Shown here piece by piece: positions 25,424 through 34,045 of a stretch of 64,000 nt of DNA. The stretch covers positions 186,001 through 250,000 of the forward strand of contig OU452202.1 in assembly GCA_911728435.2 (NCBI GenBank). The letters are read 5' to 3'. The notes under the pieces were generated by a model, which saw only the letters and a program-made list of their open reading frames with translations, was not told the origin of the DNA and searched no databases. Positions within the stretch are counted from its first letter, which is position 1; each line of letters begins with the position of its first letter. The position numbers and the translations under genes were made by a program. Source of the DNA: Apoderus coryli (lineage: Eukaryota > Arthropoda > Insecta > Coleoptera > Attelabidae).

Positions 25424-26640
25424 ATAGCTGCTAATAGTATTGTTTTATTTCAGAAAATCAGGTTGCACTCATATAACTGGCAATAAACTTTGGTTACTAA
25501 TTGTGAATCTGTATACTTGCATATAGTTTTTGCAGAATATGTGGCGTATTAGATCTACCATTAAAGAAAAAATCATTTTTAATACAGTAAAACGACGTGT
25601 CTTGCTAGACTCACCCTGTATGTATATTAAAACACAACATTCATATGCCACTTTTTTGAAGGAACCCGAAGATCTGATAAATATGTCCTGAAGATACATA
25701 ATGCTGGAGAATCATTTATTTTTGCAGATGAAAACATAAATAATAAAGTGAAAATATTTCTTAAAAACGACTTTTAATGGCCTACTGAATTAGATAAAGT
25801 ACAGGGTATCCCATTTCGAAACTTTTATTGGATATCTCCGTAATTGTTAGTGCTACCAAAATATAATATAGATGTCATGTGCTTGCTCTCTTTGAGTCAT
25901 ACTTAAAATGGTAAATTAAAATTTGAAAATTTTGTCACAATCATATTTTAACAAAAATATTCCATCACAGGTCAAATTCAGTCTTTCTACTGATTCCTAA
26001 TTTATAAAATTTCAACACTCTACCATCGGTATTGTACGAAATATACAAAATTGGCTGATTGACATTTAGTTGTTTAGTTTTTTAATAGTGAATAATTAAA
26101 ACCAAAAATATAATTTCTATTAAATAGCAGTAATTGAGTTGAATTTAAAAATTAAGAAAAGAAGCAAATAAATAAAGCCCAAAGTAAACCTCTTCTCTTA
26201 TCTTTTTATTATTGTGACAATTTTCGCCCGCAAGAGATCGGCGGAAAATAAAAGTGTGACTTTCAAAATAACCCTATATTATCTTAGTTAAAAGAGACAA
26301 AGGAAAATGTTTTATGCAAAAATTTCTTTACAACGAATGTTGAATTATCTGCCGATATCAGAGTGAGTATAGTGGGTCAGGTAAAAAAGTTATCGGACCT
26401 AACCCCGTTTTTTTGAACTGGGACAACCTGTATATTTGATTCTAAGAAGATATAATTTTAAGTTATCTTTTCAAAAATATAGCACCCCATGATATTGGTT
26501 TTCTATGCGATTTATTTCAACTGTATTATTTTAAACCACAGTTAGTAGTCAATGAAACAAAAGCTAATATCCTAGAAACAAAACTATGTTGATATTAAAA
26601 CGAAATAAAAGATTCAGATAAAGCTATTGAGGTATTGGGA
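25424..26640. other. unannotated AT-rich interval
   Basis: No gene or clear repeat was recognised. CACCCTGTATG near 25612 is a string shared with other repeat ends in the window. Short minus-strand open frames here show no family signature. Confidence 0.5.
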
Positions 26641-26644
26641 TTTT

Positions 26645-27190
26645 AAGGCATTCATGATGATCAAGTTGCTCACAAATTAAGATGACTTCTTTATAAATTT
26701 TATTTTCCAATACTCCCCAAAGAAAAAAATCTGGAGGTGTTAGATGTGGAGATTGTGCTGGCCACCTTATAGGTCCGTGTGTTCTTATCCAACGGTTTCT
26801 AAAGTGAGTATTTAATTACTCTCTTATTCGAAGAGCGTTATGGGTCGAGGCGTCATCGGTGAAAGTAAATCTCTCGTACTTCATTTAAGGGAACATAATC
26901 AAGGATATTGAAAAAGTTTGATTAGATATTAGATATAGATCCAGATATATATCTGCATTTAAATCAATAATAATAATGAAACGTAATTTGTTGGTACAAA
27001 ACCCCAAAAGGCCATTGACCGAAGTCTTTCAGCCTAGCATTTAAATTTTCTTCAAACCAGTTACAAAATTCTATTATCCCACATCATCAAATATTGGGTA
27101 ATACAAACATCATAAGGTAAATATTTATTGGACCTCAAAATTCTTTGCACCTTAGATTTTTAAATTCCAATTTTAACTGACCCCATATAC
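26645..27190 (-). pseudogene. degenerate mariner-type (IS630/Tc1/mariner) transposase
   Basis: Fragments on the minus strand, in shifting frames, match insect mariner-type transposases. Near 27100-27160 there is RILRSNKYLPYDV with Q and L spaced as in HPYK-type motifs. Near 27050 there is EFCNWFEENLN. Near 26700-26800 there is the C-terminal signature WPAQSPHLTPPDFFLWGVLE, where the family usually has WPARSPDLTPLDFFLWG. Stops and frameshifts separate the fragments, and the catalytic aspartates cannot be assembled. It is an old dead copy; its ends were not found. Confidence 0.75.
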
Positions 27191-27777
27191 TCATTCTGAA
27201 ATGCGCAGATTATTCAACAATCATTATAAACAAACTTTTATATAAAACATTTTTCTATATCTCTTTTAGCTAACACATTTTTTTATTTTCCTCCGTATCT
27301 CTGGGAGATCAAATTTTGATCTTTCAATTATAAGTTTAACCCAAAAAGAACACAGGACATCATCTATATTACTTTCTTGAGATTTTTTTTAAGTAATTGA
27401 AGGAAACCAAATTTCTATAAACGAAAGTAGTTATCGAGGATAAATTTGAAAATTTGTAGAACGAATGAGTGAATTGACGGTGCAGTGTGTCTTAAAAATG
27501 AAGAATTTTGAATGAAATAAATTATTCGAAAATAATTTGGAAAATAGATTTCAAAGCAAATAGAGAAACGAAAACAGTACAAGAATCTTTCATGACATAA
27601 TATAATAGAGGTTCACTGAACATCCAATCTGTAATGGAGAGAAAAGAGTAAATCTCTTATAATTTATTTATGTGACTTTAATAAAACTTGTATGATTAAA
27701 ATGATATTTCTGCATGGAAGCAGATTATTTCCTTTAAAAACACTTACAATTACATAATATTTTTGTTGTTTCGCAAG
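27191..27777. other. unannotated AT-rich interval
   Basis: No coding region, repeat or RNA gene was recognised in these bases. Confidence 0.5.
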
Positions 27778-28163
27778 TTAAAGGACTCCCGTTATATTAG
27801 GAGTACTATATGATGCCCATGTGTGTATGTTGTATAATATAGATTCTACCGCTTTAATGATGCCCGTTAATGTTGTCACTAAAATGTGACAGAGGCAACG
27901 TTGTCGGGCGTTATTGAATATGTAATATATATACAATATATACAAACGGGCTTCATATAGTTGTACATACATAGCGGGCGTTTGGAAAACTGGAAAATAT
28001 CAAAATTTTGTATATTGTTTAAAGCTACCCCTCCCAGGTTGCCTCGACTAAACAAATTAAATCAAACCGTTATATACAAAATACAATGCCCCTGGCCCTC
28101 TAGAAGTGCCGGGCGTCTGAGTGCCCATAGTGTGTACTGGGCTTCCTAAAGGTAGATAGGTAC

Positions 28164-28195
<32 letters not shown>
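27778..28195. repeat. GGGCGT-containing sequence and (TA)n tract abutting the F-box unit
   Basis: GATGCCC, TCGGGCG, GCGGGCG and CCGGGCGTCTG strings recall the motif cluster at 22500-22805, suggesting a shared repeat family. The interval ends in (TA)n at about 28165-28193, directly beside the outer end of the long arm. Two overlapping short open frames on opposite strands have no recognisable product. Confidence 0.4.
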
Positions 28196-28202
<7 letters not shown>

Positions 28203-29154
28203 TTTAGGTACTTGGGTATTCCCCTATTGGTGGATGACAATCACGTGACGCCAGCGCGTAGAGGTAAATTCTCCAAATACCCAAAAGTTGGTTTAAGTTT
28301 ATGTTTTCTCGCATATTTGCACTTTGCGCATGCGTTATGATACGCTCCTTTGTGAACTCTAAAATAAATAACAACAAAAATAACCTAATAATCCTTTACT
28401 AACCTTAAATAATAAAGTGTTTATTAGTGTATGCTTTTCGAAGTTTTAAAACTCTTAGGACCGAATCTCCAAATACCCAACGCAGTAAAAGGGTCTCATG
28501 ACATTGCTACTCCCCCACCATCAAATCTCTCAATACTCGAATCTCCAAATCTTCCTCGCACAAAATAAATAATATTTTATAATAATAAGCTTTAGCTTTA
28601 TAATAAGTTACTCCGCGCAGGCGTAGTAAATATATTTCTGCATTTCACCGTTGACTGAAATTAAATATTTCAATCAACGATTTCACCGACCAAATAATAA
28701 ATTAGTTCCAGAATCGTTCTGAACTGCAATCAATCATTCAACGATAAATGTTAGTAAACATTTTTTAATGACTTGAACCCTACTTCCCTAGTCATTTATT
28801 TCTTTTAAAACGCTTGTATATTATTTAATATCATATCGTTTATAAAATAAGCATGAAATTGTATATTAAATATATTAGGGATCTTACATGTTATATTATG
28901 TCATTTATTAAAAGAAAATATTTCAGTCAACGAATCTAGAGAATAAAAGAAAAAAATCTACTCACGGCAACGTCTCATTAACGAAATGAACGAATGGGGC
29001 AGAACGCCGCTATGCCATCGGTTGCTATTGTACCGCAATATCAGGCATCTTGAATAAGAACTTAGTTTGCCCGTTCACAGATGCGCTAGTGCAGTTCAGC
29101 AAAGCACGAAAATGATACCAGCGTTCCGAATCTTATTAAATATTTCAATCAACG
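28196..29154. repeat. long arm of the F-box unit, left orientation (copy 1)
   Basis: About 959 bp that recurs as the reverse complement at 57531-58468, roughly 98 percent alike by eye apart from a ~19-bp insertion near 28765. The outer end (TTTAGGTACTTGGGTATTCC) borders (TA)n in both copies. The inner end is AAATATTTCAATCAACG. The motif ATTTCA(A/G)TCAACG, in both orientations, occurs four times per arm, including a palindromic pair at about 28650-28682. No ORF is present. It is interpreted as a long terminal inverted repeat of a mobile unit. Confidence 0.75.
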
Positions 29155-29332
29155 TACTTAACCAATCACATAGGTACGTCCACGTAGTGTGTGTGAGCGG
29201 AGCTAACACCCTATTGGCTGCGCAGCGTACGGGTAGGCGTATATAAACCAGTGCCGCGCGCGATATAGTCAGTTAAAATTTAATAATTATAGTGTGCGAA
29301 TTTTAGTGAGGAAGTTAATTAATTCTACGAAT
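29155..29332 (+). promoter_or_regulatory. core promoter and 5' UTR of F-box gene copy 1
   Basis: CCAATCAC (about 29160) and the inverted ATTGG (about 29213) are CCAAT-box-like. TATATAAA lies at 29240-29247. An arthropod initiator TCAGTT lies at 29269-29274, placing its A 31 bp downstream of the TATA start, the textbook spacing. The interval is GC-richer than its surroundings (TGCCGCGCGCG). Predicted transcription starts at about 29271, leaving a ~62-nt 5' UTR before ATG 29333. Confidence 0.75.
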
Positions 29333-29761
29333 ATGTATAAATTATTCAGACGTATCGAGTCTCCGGCCCAGTTGGCGAGTTTACCAGTGGAAATGTGGTG
29401 TGCGATATTGCGCTTATTAGATGGAACATCTTTATTATCGATGATACGTGGTTTTCCAATTTTATTGAGTATTTGTTATGGTGATCCATTGCTCAAGAAA
29501 AGAATATGTGAGGCAATAGTACAAGAGAAGAAGACTATGTTGGAGTTTAAGTTTAATCCGAAATTGACGACGAGCATAGGAAGAACTGGTGAATCAAAAG
29601 CTGCGACTCACGGACAAAATGTTGTTAAGGATGTCAGGGTGAGAGATATGCCTAGGAATAATAAGACGATGGGAGAGAATTTGTTGAAGAAGTGTGACAA
29701 AAATCAGAAAATGGTTAGATCGAAGACAAGACAGCATCGTTTCAATTCGTACAGGCTGTAA
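29333..29761 (+). CDS. small F-box protein carried on a long-inverted-repeat unit (copy 1)
   Basis: A 142-residue protein. Residues about 14-58 fit an F-box: LASLPVEMW, then AILRLLDGTSLLS, a hydrophobic stretch, and GDPLLKKRI, following the usual LP-x-E-x-x-x-x-I-L pattern. F-box proteins bind Skp1 and bring substrates to SCF ubiquitin ligases. No WD40, LRR or other substrate-binding domain follows; the C-terminal 70 residues are basic and probably disordered. The start is ATG 29333; the longer frame from 29294 uses GTG and is not credible in a eukaryote. A strong promoter lies upstream, and a 214-bp intron begins 3 nt after the stop. The copy at 56732 differs at two residues (I38V, S139P). 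The F-box call rests on pattern only. Confidence 0.7.
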   Translation: MYKLFRRIESPAQLASLPVEMWCAILRLLDGTSLLSMIRGFPILLSICYGDPLLKKRICEAIVQEKKTMLEFKFNPKLTTSIGRTGESKAATHGQNVVKDVRVRDMPRNNKTMGENLLKKCDKNQKMVRSKTRQHRFNSYRL

Positions 29762-29764
29762 TTG

Positions 29765-29978
29765 GTGAGTAGAATATAGCTTTTGTATATATTAAAATTA
29801 ATTGTAAATAATAATTTAGCTTAGGTTTGTACATATTAGATTATTTAGTACCTAGTGTTGGAGTTTGTAAAAATATAGATTTAGATGTATATTATTGTAT
29901 CTTATTTCTATGTATATTTTGTAATAAGGTTTATAAGACAGTAAATATGAAACCATGATTTACTTTCACTGGTTGTAG
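29765..29978 (+). other. predicted 3'-UTR intron of F-box gene copy 1
   Basis: The donor GTGAGT starts 3 nt after the TAA, and the acceptor is a pyrimidine-containing tract ending TTGTAG. The length is 214 bp, the same as in copy 2 (57164-57377). Splicing is inferred from the sites and their conservation in both copies. Confidence 0.55.
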
Positions 29979-30122
29979 GATTTTTCTTCATGAAAATCTT
30001 CCTGGTGAACATAAGTGAAAAATCAAGCATAACATGTGGTTGAACATATCGATAATAGGATGTTACCATATGCCAGAAGGAAAGTGTGTAGGCCGTTTAG
30101 TTTTTTTAATAAGTGTTGGGTA
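29979..30122 (+). other. 3' tail of the F-box unit, copy 1 (ends at the arm junction)
   Basis: Matches 57378-57530 almost base for base up to TGTTGGGTATTAC and then stops, exactly where the inverted arm begins in copy 2. A small reading frame (MKIFLVNISEKSSIT...) that is open in copy 2 is closed here by a 5-bp deletion. Confidence 0.65.
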
Positions 30123-30930
30123 TTACACAAAAATTAAAATATACTCTTAAAAAATGTTTTTTTAGGTAAAAGTTAGTTTTTTTTTATTTTTGTTTTAATG
30201 GTGACACCTTGGTCTCACGAGGCCAGGCGATATCTCAAACAGCCGGATTGGCCGCATGAATCCAACGTGTCACCAGCACGATATCCTAACACAGTAAAAA
30301 TAAAATGTCGATAACAACTTCCCGAGAAGAAGTAATTCACTCCAGGTATAAAATACTAATTATATCGATGACCAAATACCAAATACTATGCAAAAATATA
30401 ATAAAAAAAAAACATATCTCTCTATAGGTTTACCAAATATACCATAAATATTTAACTAAAAATGTTCCAATACAAACGCCACAAAAGTAGGAACTTAATT
30501 CAAATTTAACTACAAAATAAATGTAACTTATTAGTGTGGGGAATTTGGGCGTGTCCTGTCTCCTAACTCATTCACTCTAACATTATTAAATAAATAATTC
30601 TACCTATACGCAATCCCAATGTCATTTTGGTATATCGCTGGTTGCGACCAAACCGAAATGTTTCTTACTTACTTTAAATAAATTAATATGTTCGTATAGG
30701 AATATAATAATAATAGTAACTGTAACAAGTAAGTTTTCGATGAAAATCAAGTTGTTGAAAAACATGGTCAATTTTAGTAGATTTTAAAAAAAAAATCTTA
30801 CTATTCAGGAGATCGACACAACCGAAATTTTGAAAATTTTTTATGCAGTACTTCATTTTATGACCCCTGGATCCTAAAAATGACCTCAGTTCAAAAGTTT
30901 ATATATCTATATATATATATATATATAAGT
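30123..30930. other. unannotated interval with an inverted repeat and (TA)n
   Basis: GGTGACACCTTGG (about 30199) and CCAACGTGTCACC (about 30262) form a 13-bp stem with one mismatch around a GC-richer segment. A (TA)n tract lies at about 30902-30928. No gene is seen. Confidence 0.45.
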
Positions 30931-31402
30931 TGAGTGGTAGTCTTTGCTGACTAGTTAATAGATAACTTTGTGTCTTGGGTTGATCAGCAAATATTTTTGA
31001 TTAAAACTCTTTTACGTTATGCCAAGCTTTCGATATATTTTTATATCTTTCTCAGGGCTACGAATATAAGAGTAAGCTAAGTATAAATATATATAAAATT
31101 TAAAAATATGTTTACCTTAGTATACGCGGCAAGTTTTACATTGGTAAAAATAATATAAATTGTAAATTAAAGAACATTAATATAAAAACTTTTGTCAACT
31201 TTGTAAAATAATGATTAACATTTAACATTTTTAAGTTAATTGAATTTTTTTTGTGATTGACACTGACATGTTTATTCAAAAATATTTTGTTTAGTTTATT
31301 TGTGGTAAATTGTTTTTTAAGTGAAATGTCAAGTTTTTTAATTAGGTTAGAAAGTAAATTCAAAAGAAATATTACTGTCATCATGGGTGCTATTATTAAT
31401 AG
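30931..31402 (-). mobile_element. Penelope-like element, 3' part (split by the gypsy insertion)
   Basis: On the minus strand the last codons and 3' region of a Penelope-like element continue from 41601 across the gypsy insertion. A terminal motif CCCTGAGAAAG, a short stem and CGAAAGCTTGG lies at about 31020-31065. This resembles the CCCTGAAGAAGG...CGAAAGCTTGG motif of Penelope-like termini, which is related to hammerhead ribozymes. Here the core is degenerate. The 90-residue open frame in this interval is not the real coding frame. Confidence 0.65.
31399..31402. repeat. ATAG target-site duplication (left) of the gypsy element
   Basis: ATAG precedes the 5' LTR and recurs at 41597-41600 right after the 3' LTR. 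A 4-bp duplication is usual for several Ty3/gypsy lineages. Confidence 0.8.
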
Positions 31403-32395
31403 TGTCACAATATGAAGATTTATTAAATATTTTATAAATTCATTTACTTATTAATAAAGATATACATTCATTTTTCCATTAGAGAAGATACTTCCTGTTA
31501 CATCACCTTACGTTTTTTTATTTCCAACGAGAGTAATTTTAGACAAAACTTCCTTTTGGAATACATAATTTACATTTTACAAAATTTACTGACAGTCGCT
31601 ATTTTCACTCGAGGTGCTTGGACTTTGTTTTTGCGGTCTAAACAAAATAGGAGAAGCATCGGTCATTAGGTAGGAAAAAAGTAAATAGCGTAGACCAATA
31701 AAAAAGTAGAAAAATATAAAACAAATTAATGAAAGGGGGAAAAGAATTAAATGAAAAATTGAGACAAACAAAAAAGAGGAGAGTTCGGACGGGACAGTAA
31801 AAGAAAACGGACGTACTGATACGCGGGAAGCTCGGGAAGTTTTTTCTTAAGTAAGAGTTAGACGTTAGGAAAAAGGAATTCTCCAGCGTTCATCTAAGAG
31901 TAAATAAATAAGAGTTTTTGATCGCGCGTGTAACTTTTACTCCTTTGAAGACGATCCAGGTGATTGAGTGCAAAATGTTAAAATTTTTAATGTAAGTACC
32001 AACAAAATTTTATTGGGTATAGTGTATGTAAATTCCTCTTTTGTATTTTTTTGTATCTTTTGTTATTTTTTAAAAAAGTCATTGATTTTATTTGCATTTT
32101 TAATTATTGAAAGTTTGTACATTTTTATAATAAATAGTAATTAAGTTTTATTTGATTCACTTCGTTTCATTTCTATTTAGCTTTTAAACTGTTGTGTTTC
32201 TTAAATAAACCCAGCCACTTGTTAGTAGGATTGTAGCCTTTTGAATGGCTTCCGTCTGAAAACATGATACTAGGAGGGACCCAGGGACGTATCGAGAACT
32301 AGCCAAGCGAGTCCTGTTAGATTAAAGATCGTAGAAAACATTTTTTAATAAATTACAATACATCTAGCCCCTTTAAAAGAAACGAAGATGTGACA
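31403..32395 (+). repeat. 5' LTR of the gypsy element
   Basis: 993 bp, bounded by TG and CA. It matches the 3' LTR (975 bp) apart from short indels near 32048-32150. The minus-strand open frame inside both LTRs has no family features. Confidence 0.92.
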
Positions 32396-32416
32396 TGGTG
32401 GAGGCGCCAAACTCCA
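32396..32416 (+). other. primer-binding site of the gypsy element
   Basis: TGGTGGAGGCGCCAAACTCC follows the 5' LTR directly. It begins TGG, complementary to the CCA tail of a tRNA. The tRNA species was not identified. Confidence 0.6.
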
Positions 32417-32638
32417 GTATTTCTATGGTTAGTGGTTTATTGAAACACAGCACTGATTGCTAATTAGAATAGAAAGAGGAACGTACATAACATAGTTAAG
32501 CTTGTTTTAATTATTTCAGTTTTATTTTTGTAGTTTTTTTGCATGTGTTTTGGTTTTTATTTTACTAACTTACTCCTCACTAATTAATTGATAATTAGTA
32601 GAGACAATATTTGTGTGTTGTTTTAAATATGTAAAGGT

Positions 32639-34045
32639 ATGTCAAAAAATATAAATAAATTAACACTAAGTATTACTCCGTCAAAAGATAGCGGCATAGG
32701 TGTAGAACAAGCGTCCGCGTCAAATATTTTTACAAACTCTAGGAAAGTTTTAAGAAGCCCACCTTGTACTTCAACTCCCTTGACAGGAACCCCTAAAAGT
32801 TCTAAAGTTTTTGATTTTTCCCGTGTACAGACCAGGAGTCAGGCTAAAAAAGATCCAGCACAGAGTTTTTCCCCGTTAGGTAACCAAGACGCGTCATTTT
32901 CTTCTGAGCTTCATAATACAGTAATAGATAACACAATAACAACAACATTAACTAGTCAAAAACCGGAGGATAAGTTAAATACCAACGAAGATAAAACACC
33001 AGAAGTACAGGCAGAAGAAGCTCAAAAAGTTAAAATGGATGCAACAATCTTAGAAGCAGAGGCAGCACAAAAAAACACCAGCTGTGCCAACGTTTATAAG
33101 TCCACCAACATTCCATCCATGCAAAGGTTCAGCAAGTACGTTTATTGCTACATATGAGCGGACAGCTATTGCAAATGGGTGGGATAATACGTTAAAGATC
33201 ACATATTTTGGGTCATTTCTGGAAGGAGCAGCAAACATATGGTTTAAGGTATATTGTGAAAGAGCACAGAATAAGAAAAAACAATGGTCGAACATTGTAG
33301 AAGATTTTTTAAATGAATACGAAGATGCAGATGTAAATAAGTTAATGCGCAGGCGATTGGAAGAAAGAAAACAAGGAAAGGATGAGCTGTTAATAGAGTT
33401 TTATTATAATCTTCAGACGCTAGCTTACGAATATGATAGGAATATGGATGATGTAACGTTTATAGAATTTTTGAAAAAGGTATTAACGAAAATGCAGCTT
33501 ATCATTTCTACTGGCTAGCAAACGCTCCCAACAAAAAACCGACAACGATGAAAGAATTAAAGGATATTATAAGAACCGTCGATAAAGCCCCAAAGCAGAA
33601 AATTGATCCGGCTCCTGTGCAAGAAGCTTTAAATGTTAATAGGTACAGACAGCATAACTCACCACAAATTCGAGGATACCCTAATAAATATGAAACAGAG
33701 AGATACCACAACGAAAATAGATATGATAACCGACAGAAAGGATATAATGAGAATGCGCAACGATATGTAAAAAATTATACAGGTAGAGATGAAAATCAGG
33801 GTAAACAAAATTTACCACCAAGATATAGAAATGGATATCAAAGAACCAACACTCATGGGGTTACACAAACAAGGACTTACGATAATCGCCCGAAGTGTTA
33901 TAATTGTGGAAAACCGGGGCATTTTGCATGTAAAAAACCTGGGGTGGCGACAAAATTAAGAGCCCCGGTCGCCACATGTTTTACGGGGAGCAAAGAGATA
34001 CATCATGTAAATAAAGACCTATCAACACTCATATTAAATGTATAA
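32639..34045 (+). pseudogene. gag of the gypsy element (frameshifted)
   Basis: Gag forms the retrotransposon's RNA-packaging particle. Three open pieces in different frames cover it: an N-terminal low-complexity Ser/Thr/Glu-rich part from ATG 32639 (to 33157), a capsid-like part (33084-33518) with ANGWDNTLKITYFGSFLEG, AANIWFK and a downstream FLNEY block typical of the Retrotrans_gag domain, and a basic nucleocapsid part (33548-34045). The zinc knuckle CYNCGKPGHFAC is short by two residues between His and the last Cys compared with the usual CX2CX4HX4C. At least two frameshifts are needed to join the pieces. A TAA at 34043-34045 closes the last one, in frame with the protease. Confidence 0.85.

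Noticed and set aside
29294..29332. N-terminal extension of the F-box protein (MRILVRK...)
   Set aside because: It begins with GTG, and the corresponding bases are absent in copy 2. ATG 29333 gives the same 142-residue protein in both copies.
31136..31408. 90-residue minus-strand frame in the Penelope-like 3' region
   Set aside because: It is out of frame with the Penelope-like C-terminus and is low-complexity AT-rich sequence.
31586..31771. 61-residue minus-strand frame also found at 40805-40990
   Set aside because: Identical because it lies in the two LTRs of the gypsy element; hydrophobic composition only.
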